Of a stretch of 64,000 nucleotides of DNA, positions 8,185 to 17,050 are shown in pieces. The stretch spans positions 2,728,001 through 2,792,000 of the forward strand of contig NC_016078.1 of the NCBI RefSeq assembly GCF_000230555.1. The letters are read 5' to 3'. How positions within the stretch are numbered: position 1 is the first letter of the stretch; each line of letters begins with the position of its first letter. The translations under genes and the position numbers were made by a program. Source of the DNA: Pelagibacterium halotolerans B2. GTDB lineage: Bacteria > Pseudomonadota > Alphaproteobacteria > Rhizobiales > Devosiaceae. The notes below the pieces were generated by a model. That model was not told the origin of the DNA. It saw only the letters and a program-made list of their open reading frames with translations, and ran no database searches.

Positions 8185-9542
8185 GCGGGCTTGGGCCCAT
8201 CTGCCACTTCGGCAAGCTCGGGCACTCCGGCATAGAAGGCCGAAAGCCGTTTGTAGGGCCGCGAATTGAGCGCCAGAATGGTCACCAGCACCCCGATCAG
8301 GCCCGCCACTGTAAACACCAGCGCAATGCCGCGATCCGGTCCCGTGCCGAACCAGCCGCCAATCGTTTGCGCACCCTGCCCATCGGTCATGAACGGGATC
8401 ACCACGAACTGGGTATAGGGCCCGATAAGGAACGCCGTCAGCGGCGAAGCGGCCTGTTCGACCGATTGTGCAAACCCGAACACCCGTCCCTGCCGCTCCA
8501 GCGGAACCACCTTTTGCAGCGTCGTGTGTTCGGCCGCCTCGGCATAAGGCGCCATGAACATCCACACGAAACACCCAGCCGTCAGAAGCCAGATCGAGGA
8601 TTGCAGCGTGAAGACGCAGCACACCGACCAGGTGATGAGATTGACCAGCAGCAGGGTTCTGAGCGGGTTCTTGCCCAGCCCGGTGCGCGAAATCACGATC
8701 CCCGAAACGATGAACGCCGTCGAGAGCACCCCGAACAGCAGTCCCCAGACCTCCACCGAAACCAGCGAGAGCCCATAGGCATCGAGCAGCGCCATGAAGA
8801 TGCCGCCGAGGAAATTGTTGAACGTGGCGAAAAAGATCAGGGCAAACAGCCCCGGCACCGCCGCGATGATCGCTATCGTGCCCGCGATATCGACGGTACG
8901 CGGCGGCTGAACCTCCCCTTCGACCGGCACCGGGCGGCCCTCATTGACCCGCAGGAAGCCAAGATGAACGAACGCCAGCGTGGTGGACGCCAACGCCAGA
9001 ATGAGCACCAGCCACATCCCGCCCCAGGCGACAAGAAATCCCGAAATCACCGACGTGGTCAAAAACCCGATGCCGGTCACCATCCCCACCAGCCCGTTCG
9101 CCTTGTCGCGCTCGTCCTCTGCGATCATGATGGTCACCAGCGTCGGCAGCGCAATCGAGCGGATATTGCCCGCGATAACCCCCAGCATGACAAGCAAAAC
9201 GAACACCCACAGATAGGGGCCGAACGGATCGGTGAACGCGCCCTCGGGCTCGACCAGCAGCATCACCAGCGCCGCGACATAAAAAAGGAACGAGACAAGG
9301 CTCGATCCCATCATCGCTATGCGCTTGGAATTGTGGTCGACGATCGACCCCAGCCAGAACCCGAACGCCGCCGTGAACACCAGATAGATCCCGGCGATCA
9401 TGCCCGTGGCAAACACCGATTGGGTCTCGATGAAGATCCAGAAGGTGATCGCGAACCAGACCGTAAAGTTCGTGATATTGGCAACCAGATTGTTGCCTAG
9501 AATCTGATGAAAGGGGGTCATGGCCGTGTCCGGATCTCTCAA
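8181..9542 (-). CDS. MFS exporter (EntS/MefA-like)
   Basis: Major facilitator of 453 residues with twelve predicted membrane helices. It resembles the drug- and siderophore-efflux branch (MefA/EntS/MFS_3): conserved helix 1 (NNLVANITNFTVWFAITFW), an internal loop SIVDHNSKRIAMMGS in place of the common motif A, and PLERQGRVFGFAQSVEQAASP before helix 10. It would act as a proton-coupled exporter; the substrate is unknown. It converges on modB, overlapping by a few bases. A second ATG at 9521 would remove seven residues and cannot be excluded. Confidence 0.88.
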   Translation of the reverse strand: MRDPDTAMTPFHQILGNNLVANITNFTVWFAITFWIFIETQSVFATGMIAGIYLVFTAAFGFWLGSIVDHNSKRIAMMGSSLVSFLFYVAALVMLLVEPEGAFTDPFGPYLWVFVLLVMLGVIAGNIRSIALPTLVTIMIAEDERDKANGLVGMVTGIGFLTTSVISGFLVAWGGMWLVLILALASTTLAFVHLGFLRVNEGRPVPVEGEVQPPRTVDIAGTIAIIAAVPGLFALIFFATFNNFLGGIFMALLDAYGLSLVSVEVWGLLFGVLSTAFIVSGIVISRTGLGKNPLRTLLLVNLITWSVCCVFTLQSSIWLLTAGCFVWMFMAPYAEAAEHTTLQKVVPLERQGRVFGFAQSVEQAASPLTAFLIGPYTQFVVIPFMTDGQGAQTIGGWFGTGPDRGIALVFTVAGLIGVLVTILALNSRPYKRLSAFYAGVPELAEVADGPKPA

Positions 9543-9652
9543 GCTGTGACATTACGTCCGGCGGCACCCATCGGCAATCACCAAACGCTCGCCACCAAGG
9601 ACGCACCGTCTCGTCACCTGCCGACACGGTCCATTCAAAAAAGATTCCGATC

Positions 9653-9756
9653 CTAGAGCGCGTCCAGCAAAAGTGGAAACGGTTTTGCGGTTCGGACGCG
9701 CGACGAAACAACAACTTAGAGGATTTTCGCGATTCGAAGAAAAGCGGAAATGCTCT
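9653..9756. repeat. 103-bp interspersed palindromic repeat, copy 1
   Basis: This stretch is identical over 104 bases (including the leading C) to 17341-17444. It is built from two imperfect hairpins: GCGCGTCC ... GGACGCGC around a T-rich core, then TTTTCGCGATTCGAAGAAAAG ending GCTCT, which mirrors the AGAGC at the start. Such RIME/MITE-like intergenic repeats, bounded by AGAGC/GCTCT, are common in Hyphomicrobiales genomes. They encode nothing and are probably mobilised in trans or fold as RNA. This copy ends one base before the TA flank of the IS element. Confidence 0.85.
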
Positions 9757-9757
9757 A

Positions 9758-10623
9758 GGGTCAATCGACATTCAGGGGTTCACGAAGGCAGGCGACGTAT
9801 GATTCATAGGGCTCCAGATTCGTTTTCTGGAGCCCCGCCATGTCGCGACCGAAGCGCTACGAACTGAGCCCCGAGCAGTGGGACCGGATCAAGGACTTGC
9901 TTCCTGGCAAGCCCGGCGATCCGGGGCGATCGGGCGCTGACAACCTGACCTTCGTGAACGGCGTGCTTTGGGTTTTGCGATCCGGGGCGCACTGGCACGA
10001 TCTTCCCGAGCGGTACGGCAAGTGGAAGACGGTCCACAAGAGGTTCACCCGCTGGGCCAAGGCCGGCGTGTGGGAGCGCGTGTTCACGCATCTGATCCGT
10101 GATCCGGACAATGAGTATGTCAGCCTGGACTCCAGCCTTGTGCGCGCTCACCAGCAGGCGGCCACCGGCAAGGGCGGCGGCCAAAAAGGGGGGACCAGGC
10201 TCTGGGGCGTTCCCGAGGAGGACTGACCACCAAGATCCACATGGCGGTCGACGCTCTGGGCCGTCCGCTAAAGCTGATCCTGACGCCGGGCCAGCGCGGT
10301 GACGCGCCGCTCGCCCCGGCGCTTCTCGGAGGTCTGTCGCCGCGCCGTGTTCTGGCCGACAAAGCCTACGACTCCAACGCCATCAGAGCGATGGTCGCGG
10401 CGATGGGGGCCGAGGCGGTGATCCCGTGCAACCCGACCCGAAAACAGCTCATCGTCTACGACTTCGAAGCCTACAAGATGCGAAACACCGTCGAGCGATG
10501 CTTCAACAAGCTAAAGCACTTCCGCCGCATCGCCACACGCTTCGACCGGCGCGCAGCCCACTTCCTCGGCTTCCTGCAGATCGCAGCCGCTCTGCTCTGG
10601 ATGCGATGAATGTCGATTCAGCC
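9758..10623 (+). mobile_element. IS5-family (IS427-group) insertion sequence, 866 bp
   Basis: Complete insertion sequence bounded by 17-bp inverted repeats with two mismatches: GGGTCAATCGACATTCA (9758-9774) and, reverse complemented, GGCTGAATCGACATTCA (10607-10623). It is flanked by TA on both sides inside CTAG contexts, consistent with the short TA/CTAG target of the IS427 group. It carries one transposase split over two frames. The left flank is the last bases of the 103-bp repeat; the right flank is the stop codon of a convergently read exported-protein gene, which stays intact because the target TA is duplicated. Confidence 0.9.
9840..10609 (+). CDS. IS427-group transposase, two frames joined by -1 frameshift
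   Basis: DDE transposase in two overlapping reading frames. The first (9840-10226) has the N-terminal DUF4096-type DNA-binding region (WDRIKDLLPG, LRSGAHWHDLPERYGKW) and the first Asp (YVSLDSSLVRAHQ). The second continues with the canonical DQALGRSRGGLTTKIH, the second Asp in VLADKAYDS and RNTVERCFNKLKHFRRIATR with the catalytic Glu. The frames are joined by a -1 shift near AAAAAGGGGGG at 10182-10192, a slippery run typical of this group. The TGA at 10607-10609 lies inside the right inverted repeat. Probably an active element. Confidence 0.9.
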
Positions 10624-11192
10624 TAGCGCTCGCCGACGATCTCCCTGACGCCGTCCTCGATCGTGGGGGCCGTGCTGCCGCACTCGAACCCGTCCACCAA
10701 ATCATCGGCCAGTTGCCGCGCCCGCGCGTTTGCGCCTTCGGTAGCGGCCACATAGGCCATGGCACACGCCCCGCCGCCGTCGGGCTGCCCCACCTTGGAG
10801 ACCACAAGAAGCTGCCGCGTCCACTCGCCCATCTCGTCGGCGACAAACCAGCGCTGGATCGCCGCCACGGGGCGTTCGGTGTTCCGGTCGATCCGCACCC
10901 GCCATTCCACGGTTTCATTGGCGTAGTTGAACGGCGCAAACGTCGCCATGCCCGACTCTGTGGCAAAACCGTATGTCACGCTGTCCCTTCCGTCCGACGA
11001 GCGCAGAACGAACGGATATCCCGCATGCCCCGTGCACACGAAATCTGCCCACTCGCCCTCATTGTCCGGCGCGCGGTCGATCAGGTTGCAGTCGGCATCG
11101 AGGTCGTATTCGGTATATTCGCTGATCGCCTGCGCCATGACGGGCGTGGCACCGATCCAGACCAGAGCGAGAGCGGCGAGCAGCATTTTCAT
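10623..11192 (-). CDS. Exported protein of unknown function
   Basis: Protein of 189 residues with a clear Sec signal peptide (MKMLLAALALVWIGATPVMA, cleavage before QAISEYTEY) and four cysteines in the mature part (DADCNLI, DFVCTG, GGACAM, FECGS), suggesting two periplasmic disulfides. No domain is recognised. The ATG at 11192 was chosen because AAGGA lies 8 bp upstream and the signal peptide then begins correctly. The TAG stop (10623-10625) straddles the right end of the insertion sequence: its last base is contributed by the IS end, so the gene escaped damage. Confidence 0.75.
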   Translation of the reverse strand: MKMLLAALALVWIGATPVMAQAISEYTEYDLDADCNLIDRAPDNEGEWADFVCTGHAGYPFVLRSSDGRDSVTYGFATESGMATFAPFNYANETVEWRVRIDRNTERPVAAIQRWFVADEMGEWTRQLLVVSKVGQPDGGGACAMAYVAATEGANARARQLADDLVDGFECGSTAPTIEDGVREIVGER

Positions 11193-11256
11193 GGCAATGA
11201 TCCTTGTGGGCATATCGGGGAGAGCCTCGTTGAACAATCGGGCGGCAATATGCCGT

Positions 11257-12216
11257 TCACGCGCCTTTCAGCACGGCCTCGACCTCAGCCCGGCTCGGCG
11301 GATGGCACCCCACGAAGCCGCAATTGAGCCCCGCCGTCACCGCCCCGAACGCCAGGACCTCGCCCAATGCCTCACCATCGAGCGCCCCCAGTCGTCCCAC
11401 CGCCAATGCGTCGCGCTCGGCAAGCGCCGTCAGCACGCCCGCCATCAGACTGTCCCCGGCACCAACCGTATCGCCGAACACCTCGGGGCGATGGATCTGC
11501 GCTTTCGCCTCGGCTGACGCCGTAAAGGCCCGCGACCCTTCCTCGCCCAGGGTCACCACGACAAGTTCGACATTGGGGCGGGCCAGCAAGCTCTCTGCAT
11601 GAGCCTCGATGCTCATCGACCCATCGAGCGTCGCAAGATCCTCGTCGGAGACCTTGACGATATGGGCCAGGTCGAGAAACCCATCCAGCCGCTGTGTGTA
11701 CCCGGCAAAATCGGAAATCAGCGACGGCCGCACATTGGGATCGATCGAGAGCACCGCACCGCGCGCCGCCGCCTGCCTGACCACGTCGAGCCATATTTCC
11801 GCGTCCTCGGGCTCGATGGGCAAAAACCCCCCGATCTGGAACACATCGATTGTCGCGGGCAACGCCGCCAGCAGCTTCTCGCGCGAGATATCGCGCTCTG
11901 CGGTGCCCTTGCGATAAAAGGCGTAGGCCGGCAGCCCTTTGGTATTGCGCGTCACCACCGCCAGCGTCGTGTTGCAGTCGGACCGCTCCTCGATCAGCGG
12001 CACGACCCCGGCGGCGTCAAGCGGCCCCATCAGCAGGTCACCGAAAGTATCTTGGGAAATCGGGCACAAAAAACCCGCTTTCTGGCCCAACCGGGCCAGC
12101 GCGATGGCGCAATTGTAAGGAGACCCGCCCTCATGAGCACTCATTTCCATCGCCGTGCCGGCCTTGTGGGGCTTGGCAACCAGATCGATAAGGCTTTCCC
12201 CCGCAACCACGAACAT
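11257..12216 (-). CDS. PfkB-family carbohydrate kinase (fructokinase-like)
   Basis: Ribokinase/PfkB-family sugar kinase, 319 residues. N-terminal FVVAGESLIDLVAK and the di-glycine GGSPYNCAIALARLG bind substrate, and the C-terminal DTVGAGDSLMAGVL carries the catalytic Asp and anion hole. Overall length and spacing are those of bacterial fructokinases, although sugar specificity (fructose, 2-keto-3-deoxygluconate or other) cannot be read. The ATG at 12216 is preceded by GGAGGA. It stands alone, with no transporter beside it. Its role would be to phosphorylate an imported sugar in the cytosol. Confidence 0.87.
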   Translation of the reverse strand: MFVVAGESLIDLVAKPHKAGTAMEMSAHEGGSPYNCAIALARLGQKAGFLCPISQDTFGDLLMGPLDAAGVVPLIEERSDCNTTLAVVTRNTKGLPAYAFYRKGTAERDISREKLLAALPATIDVFQIGGFLPIEPEDAEIWLDVVRQAAARGAVLSIDPNVRPSLISDFAGYTQRLDGFLDLAHIVKVSDEDLATLDGSMSIEAHAESLLARPNVELVVVTLGEEGSRAFTASAEAKAQIHRPEVFGDTVGAGDSLMAGVLTALAERDALAVGRLGALDGEALGEVLAFGAVTAGLNCGFVGCHPPSRAEVEAVLKGA

Positions 12217-12391
12217 CGTGTCCTCCAATGACAAGGCCGGGAACTCTCTACACGAATGCCCGGGCATTCGCCAAGATCATGAGCAGATGTTTATACGGCC
12301 CGACGCCCCCCATTGAGCGCCGCTGCAACCTTTGGCAGTTCCCCTGCATTGATTGGGTGTTGTTTATCATTTTCGATGCGAGGGATATTGC

Positions 12392-12784
12392 ATGGACGTC
12401 GTCGACGTAAGAATTGATCCGTTCCCCAGCCAGCGTGAATTGTCGGACCTCTGGCGCGCCACATGGGAAATCGATGGCGTATCCGATTTCCAGTCCATCC
12501 TCACCCGCAGTCTCACCCATGTCGGCGCCTATCTCGGTGACCGCATCATCGGCTTTGCCAACATGGCCTGGGATGGCGGCATTCATGGCTTTCTCGTCGA
12601 TGTCTGCGTGCATCCCGAATTCCGCGACCACGGCATCGGCCAGTCCATGGTCGAAGCGGCCCTCAAGGTCGCCCGCAAACGCGGATTGCAGAAAGTCCAT
12701 GTGGACTTCGAGCCCCATCTGCGCGATTTCTATCTCTCCTGCGGCTTCAAGCCCACCGACGCCGGGGTTTTGACAATCGACTAA
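12392..12784 (+). CDS. GNAT-family N-acetyltransferase
   Basis: Acetyl-CoA-dependent acyltransferase of 130 residues. The core GNAT fold is visible: strand 4 (GFLVDVCVHPEFRDHGIGQS) with the acetyl-CoA pyrophosphate loop RDHGIG, then helix 3 (MVEAALKVARKRGLQ), VHVDFEPHLRDFYLSCGF. The acceptor substrate is unknown. The ATG at 12392 has GAGGGA at a suitable distance. Fourteen bases separate it from slyX, so the two may be cotranscribed. Confidence 0.85.
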   Translation: MDVVDVRIDPFPSQRELSDLWRATWEIDGVSDFQSILTRSLTHVGAYLGDRIIGFANMAWDGGIHGFLVDVCVHPEFRDHGIGQSMVEAALKVARKRGLQKVHVDFEPHLRDFYLSCGFKPTDAGVLTID

Positions 12785-12797
12785 GGACCGCCCGACA

Positions 12798-13010
12798 ATG
12801 GCCGACAACCAGGAACAGCGGCTCATCGCCCTCGAAGAGCGCCTCGCGCATCAGGATCGGACCATCGAGGAATTGAGCGCCGTCATCACCGGCCAGTGGC
12901 GCGAAATCGACAGGCTCAAGCGCCAGCTTGCCATGATCGACGATCAGATCGCCGCCGTCGAACAGCTTGCCCGCACCGGCAAGGCCGAGCCCCCTCCGCC
13001 TCACTATTGA
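12798..13010 (+). CDS. slyX: SlyX family protein
   Basis: Protein of 70 residues made almost wholly of a coiled coil (EQRLIALEERLAHQDRTIEE through LKRQLAMIDDQI) with the family's proline-rich C-terminus ending PPPPHY. SlyX proteins are widespread in proteobacteria; their molecular role is unestablished, with no enzymatic motif. The stop is directly followed by the stop of the convergent nuclease-like gene. Confidence 0.88.
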   Translation: MADNQEQRLIALEERLAHQDRTIEELSAVITGQWREIDRLKRQLAMIDDQIAAVEQLARTGKAEPPPPHY

Positions 13011-13547
13011 TTAGCCGCACCAGCTTTGGCGCGCGCCGCCCCAGGGCCGCGCCAGGCCCTCGGCAACCAGCATCATGCCCAGCGATTGCCCGTCGCGTTC
13101 GAGTACGCGCAGCTTGCGCCCATACATGTCCTCGTCGCGATGGTCCCAGAGCGCCATGGTGAACCCGCCCCCATTGACCAGTTCGAGCATCCGCAGCGTC
13201 GCGCGATCCCCGAGCGCCTTTTCCTCGGCGCAGCCATAGTCCCGCACTTCGGGCGTATCGATATCGGCAATCCTTATCGATTGCCCCTCGATCCGGATCG
13301 TGTCCCCATCGATGACGCAAGTGCCCCCGCTCCCCGCGCACAGCGAAAAATGGCGCGCGACAGTCTCATGGCCAGAGGCGACCTCGGGCATTTCGAACCC
13401 GGGAATTTCGACATAGCCCCGCTCGATGGCCACCCAGCCCAGCGCCGCCACCGCAATCAGCGCCACCAGCGGCTCGATCACCATCGGCGCCCGCCGCCGC
13501 GGCTGCGCAACAAACCGCGCTCGCCCGAAATTCGCTCTCACCCGCAT
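13011..13547 (-). CDS. Thermonuclease-like (SNase-fold) membrane-anchored protein
   Basis: Protein of 178 residues with one N-terminal membrane segment (VIEPLVALIAVAALGWVAIE) and a C-terminal staphylococcal-nuclease-like domain: CVIDGDTIRIEGQSIRIADI, then DTPE, and RKLRVLERDGQSLG before the VAEGLARPW signature. The usual SNase Arg/Glu active-site pattern is only partly kept (IADIDTPE present; the second catalytic Arg may be in YGRKLR), so activity is uncertain. The start ATG at 13547 has GGAGA upstream. An extracytoplasmic location is predicted. Confidence 0.75.
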   Translation of the reverse strand: MRVRANFGRARFVAQPRRRAPMVIEPLVALIAVAALGWVAIERGYVEIPGFEMPEVASGHETVARHFSLCAGSGGTCVIDGDTIRIEGQSIRIADIDTPEVRDYGCAEEKALGDRATLRMLELVNGGGFTMALWDHRDEDMYGRKLRVLERDGQSLGMMLVAEGLARPWGGARQSWCG

Positions 13548-13639
13548 CGCCGAATCGTCTCCACACCCTCTCGGGCAAACGATAGGCAACAGGTTCTAAC
13601 GGGCGGTAAGCGCCAAGTCCGGCGCGCTACCGATGGGAA

Positions 13640-15115
13640 TTACACGGCAAGGCAGAGATATTTGATGTCGAGATAATCCTCGATGCCATATTTGGAGCCC
13701 TCGCGGCCAAAGCCCGATTGCTTGACCCCGCCGAACGGCGCCACCTCGGTGGAAATCATCCCCGTATTGATCCCGACGATCCCATATTGCAGCGCTTCAG
13801 CGACCCTGGTCACTTTCGAGATATCCCTGCCATAGAAATAGGCCGCCAGCCCGAACTCGGTGGCATTGGCCAATTCGATCGCCTCCTCGACGGTCTCGAA
13901 TTTAAAGACCGGCGCCACAGGACCGAAAATTTCCTCGCGCGCCAGCCTCATCTCCTTTGTCGCGCCGACCAAAAGGGTCGGCGGATAAAAGGTCCTCTCG
14001 CCGGTCGCAGAGCCGCCCAGCAGAACATCGGCGCCTTTTTCCCTTGCATCGCCAACCAGTTCCTCGACCTTGCCGACCGCTTTTTCGGTGATGAGCGGGC
14101 CCAGCTCGATCCCCTCATCCATGCCATTGCCCAATTTGAGCGCCGCGACCTTGTCCCTGAGCTTGGCCACGAATTCATCGTGGATGCCCGCCTGCACATA
14201 GACCCGGTTGGCGCACACGCAGGTCTGCCCCGCATTGCGGAATTTCGATGCAATGGCCCCCTCGACCGCGGCGTCCACATCGGCGTCATCGAAAACGATG
14301 AACGGCGCGTTCCCGCCCAGTTCCATGCTCATGCGCTTGATCCCGTCCGCGCATTGGCGCATCAGGATTTTTCCCACATTGGTCGAGCCGGTAAAGCTGA
14401 TCTTTGCGACCTTGGGGTTGGCGCAAAGCTCCTCCCCGATCGCCGCCGAATCCGTGCCCGGCACGATATTGAGCACCCCGGCGGGAAATCCTGCCCATTC
14501 CATGAGCCGCGCGATCGCCAGCGCCGAAAGCGGCGTTTCCGAAGCGGGTTTGGAGACCACCGTACACCCCGCCGCCAGTGCCGGTGCCAGCTTGCGCGCC
14601 AGCATGGCGTTGGGGAAGTTCCAGGGCGTGATCACGCCCACGACGCCCACCGGCTGCTTGATGACGGTGATCCTGGTATTGGGCGTGTGCCCGGGGATCG
14701 TATCGCCATAGATGCGCCGCGCTTCCTCGGCGAACCATTCGATAAAGCTCGCCCCATACAGGATCTCCCCGCGCGCTTCTTTCCACGGCTTGCCCATTTC
14801 GAGCGTCAGGATGGTGGCGAGATCGTCGGCGTTCTCCACCATCAGCCTGTGGAGTTTTTTGAGCAGATCGGCCCGCTCCTTTGCCGATTTCGCGGCCCAT
14901 GCGGGCTGGGCGGCGTGTGCGGCATCGATCGCCTCGCGCGTCGCATGGGTCGAAAGGTCGGGAATCTGCGCCAGAACTTCACCCGTTGCCGGATTGGCCA
15001 CCCGAAACACCTTGCCGCGCGAGGAGACCGTGTTCCACTTGCCGTTGATAAAACCGCCGGCTGCAATCAGCCGCGGTTCCTTGAGCCGGTCGGTGAGCGC
15101 GGATGTCAGGGTCAT
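13640..15115 (-). CDS. gabD: NAD(P)-dependent succinate-semialdehyde dehydrogenase
   Basis: Aldehyde dehydrogenase superfamily member of 491 residues, closest in sequence style to GabD, which oxidises succinate semialdehyde to succinate in the GABA pathway. The catalytic Glu is E265 (MELGGNAP), the nucleophile C299 (NAGQTCVC), the nucleotide-binding stretch FTGSTNVG 241-248, and the Rossmann-binding TPWNFPNA near 164. It is divergent from the GntR-type regulator at 15262, with 146 bp between, which makes that regulator a candidate controller. gabT is not in the window. Related semialdehyde substrates are possible. Confidence 0.9.
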   Translation of the reverse strand: MTLTSALTDRLKEPRLIAAGGFINGKWNTVSSRGKVFRVANPATGEVLAQIPDLSTHATREAIDAAHAAQPAWAAKSAKERADLLKKLHRLMVENADDLATILTLEMGKPWKEARGEILYGASFIEWFAEEARRIYGDTIPGHTPNTRITVIKQPVGVVGVITPWNFPNAMLARKLAPALAAGCTVVSKPASETPLSALAIARLMEWAGFPAGVLNIVPGTDSAAIGEELCANPKVAKISFTGSTNVGKILMRQCADGIKRMSMELGGNAPFIVFDDADVDAAVEGAIASKFRNAGQTCVCANRVYVQAGIHDEFVAKLRDKVAALKLGNGMDEGIELGPLITEKAVGKVEELVGDAREKGADVLLGGSATGERTFYPPTLLVGATKEMRLAREEIFGPVAPVFKFETVEEAIELANATEFGLAAYFYGRDISKVTRVAEALQYGIVGINTGMISTEVAPFGGVKQSGFGREGSKYGIEDYLDIKYLCLAV

Positions 15116-15206
15116 GGGGGAGCCTCCCTAAAGGTGTTTTTTGCAATTGAACGCCTCAAACCGCTTCAAGGCAACAGGGACGAAGCAGGGTTGCGGTTTT
15201 GCTGGC

Positions 15207-15223
15207 CAGTTTCAACAAAACTG
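15207..15223. promoter_or_regulatory. Inverted repeat and -10 element in the gabD / GntR intergenic region
   Basis: CAGTTT-CAACA-AAACTG (6-5-6 perfect arms) lies 39 bp upstream of the GntR-type gene, followed after one base by TATAAT (15225-15230), a consensus -10 hexamer. The arrangement suits an operator overlapping the promoter of an autoregulated FCD-family regulator and possibly controlling divergent gabD. No good -35 is evident at 17-bp spacing. Confidence 0.45.
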
Positions 15224-15261
15224 TTATAATTCCACCCAGTGCCGATTTGACGACGGGCCGA

Positions 15262-16044
15262 ATGGATACCGCCGAAACGACCTATTCCTTTCTTTCCAAT
15301 TCCACCGAAATCCCGCGCGGCTCCATGGCTGTCAGGGTGGCTGCCCAATTGCGCGGCGCCATCATCGATCTGCGCCTGCCCCCGGGCACAATGCTCGACA
15401 AATCCCAGATCTGCGCGCGGCTCGGCGTCTCGCGCTCCCCGGTCGCCGAGGCCTTCGCGCGGCTCGAATCCGAAGGCCTGCTCGACATCCTGCCCCAACG
15501 CGGCACCGTCGTTTCCTTCCTGTCATTGGCCGCCATCAAGGAATACATCTTCATCCGCAAGGCCCTTGAAGGCGAAACCGTTCGCATGCTCGCCTCGCGC
15601 CGCCCGCCCGACCTTATCGACCGGCTCGAGGCCAATGTCGCGGCCCAGCGCGAGAGCGCCCGCAACGAGGACAGGGAAACCTTCCACCGTCTCGACCTCC
15701 AGTTCCACGAGGAGCTTCTGGGCGCCCTCGACTACAGGCGCATGAAAGCCGTCGTCGATACCGCCCGCAACAATCTCGACCGTGCCCGGCAGATGACCAA
15801 CACCATCCGCCGTATCACCCTCGGCATCGAGGAACATGCCGATATCGTCGCCGCCATCCGGGCGGCAAAGGCCGAGCGCGCCGTCTCGGCAATGCACAAC
15901 CACCTCGACGGCATGATCAGCGAGACCGAGGTTCTGGCCGCCCGCCACCCTGAACTGTTCGTGCCTCACCCCGCGGGCCGGAGCGCAGACCAATCCGGCA
16001 TCATTCGCGATTTGGCAACAATCCGTCGCGTTCCGTCCACTTAA
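15262..16044 (+). CDS. GntR-family regulator with FCD effector domain
   Basis: FadR-subfamily GntR regulator of 260 residues. The winged HTH is at about residues 20-80 (AVRVAAQLRGAIIDLRLPPG, SQICARLGVSRSPVAEAF, GLLDILPQRGTVV). The all-helical FCD domain follows, with metal/ligand residues of the type FHRLDLQFHEEL and IEEHADIVAAI. Such regulators answer to organic acids and usually control neighbouring catabolic genes; gabD, divergently placed, is the obvious candidate. The ATG at 15262 was chosen because the upstream frame opens only with TTG and would cover the promoter and inverted repeat. Confidence 0.88.
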   Translation: MDTAETTYSFLSNSTEIPRGSMAVRVAAQLRGAIIDLRLPPGTMLDKSQICARLGVSRSPVAEAFARLESEGLLDILPQRGTVVSFLSLAAIKEYIFIRKALEGETVRMLASRRPPDLIDRLEANVAAQRESARNEDRETFHRLDLQFHEELLGALDYRRMKAVVDTARNNLDRARQMTNTIRRITLGIEEHADIVAAIRAAKAERAVSAMHNHLDGMISETEVLAARHPELFVPHPAGRSADQSGIIRDLATIRRVPST

Positions 16045-16124
16045 TCGGAACGCCCAATGGTCCTATCTTGGCGGCAATGATCGATTGCCACCGCGGCTCG
16101 TCCGGCCGCCACGGAGAAAATGCC

Positions 16125-17033
16125 ATGCTAGAGACAAGACCCAGCGTTGCCACCCCGCTTCTGGTTCCCACCACAACACGTCTGGGACAGATCCATATCG
16201 CGGTCACCGATCCCGACCGCGCCCTGTCGATCTGGCGCGATGTCGTCGGCCTCACCCTCATTGATCGCAGCCCCGACCGGCTCGAACTGGGCGCAGGCGG
16301 CAAGGTGCTGGTCGTGCTCGAAACCGGCGCCAATGCGCCCGTGGCGCCCCACACGGTCGGGCTTTACCATGTCGCGATCCACGTCCCCACGCGCCGCGAT
16401 TTCGCCCGCGCGCTCAACCGCGCCATCGCCGCCCGCGTGCGCATCTCGCCAACCGACCATCTGGTCTCCGAGGCGCTTTACCTTTGGGATTTCGATGGCA
16501 ACGGCATCGAGATCACCTATGAAACCCCTTGGCGCGGCAAATTCGTCGAGCATGACGAATTGATGGCCATTACCCCCGAGGGCAAGCCCCATTCGGGCCG
16601 TGAGCCCATCGACGTGCCCGGCCTTCTGGCCGAACTCGACGGCGACGATACCCCGTTCGCGCCCATGCCCGAGGGGACCCGCATCGGGCACGTCCACGTC
16701 CATGTCGACGATCTCGATACCGCCATGGGCTTTTACCGCGACCAGATCGGGTTTGCCGGCCAGCTTCTCTCGCGCCGCTACGGCATGGGCGATGTCAATC
16801 TCGACTATGCCCCCCATATCCTGGCCTTCAACATCTGGGCCGGCCGCAATCCCTCGATGCCCCCTGCCGGGGCCGCCGGACTGCGCTGGTTCGAAATCGT
16901 CGTGCCCGATGAAGGAACGCTCTCGGAGATCGCGAAACGGCTCAAGGCAGCCGGCTCGCGCACCGACCCGATCGACTCCGGCATTGAAACCCGCGATCCG
17001 GCCGGCAATCGCGTGCGTATCCTTCTGGCCTGA
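16125..17033 (+). CDS. Two-domain VOC-family dioxygenase (CatE-like)
   Basis: Vicinal-oxygen-chelate protein of 302 residues with two tandem glyoxalase/extradiol-type modules, at about 15-135 and 180-302. Candidate metal ligands are the histidines of GQIHIAVTD and of GHVHVHVDD, and the Glu of NGIEITYETPW. The layout matches catechol-2,3-dioxygenase CatE-type proteins. It would open an aromatic ring with Fe or Mn and oxygen; the true substrate is unknown. ATG 16125 follows GGAGA. It is 17 bp upstream of a small acetyltransferase in the same direction, forming a probable two-gene unit. Confidence 0.85.
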   Translation: MLETRPSVATPLLVPTTTRLGQIHIAVTDPDRALSIWRDVVGLTLIDRSPDRLELGAGGKVLVVLETGANAPVAPHTVGLYHVAIHVPTRRDFARALNRAIAARVRISPTDHLVSEALYLWDFDGNGIEITYETPWRGKFVEHDELMAITPEGKPHSGREPIDVPGLLAELDGDDTPFAPMPEGTRIGHVHVHVDDLDTAMGFYRDQIGFAGQLLSRRYGMGDVNLDYAPHILAFNIWAGRNPSMPPAGAAGLRWFEIVVPDEGTLSEIAKRLKAAGSRTDPIDSGIETRDPAGNRVRILLA

Positions 17034-17050
17034 CCGCAAAGGAGCCTTCC

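Noticed and set aside
8079..9500. Very long plus-strand open frame opposite the MFS gene (473 codons)
   Set aside because: Composition is His/Arg/Gln/Pro-rich without any domain; it is the mirror of high-GC codon bias in the real MFS gene.
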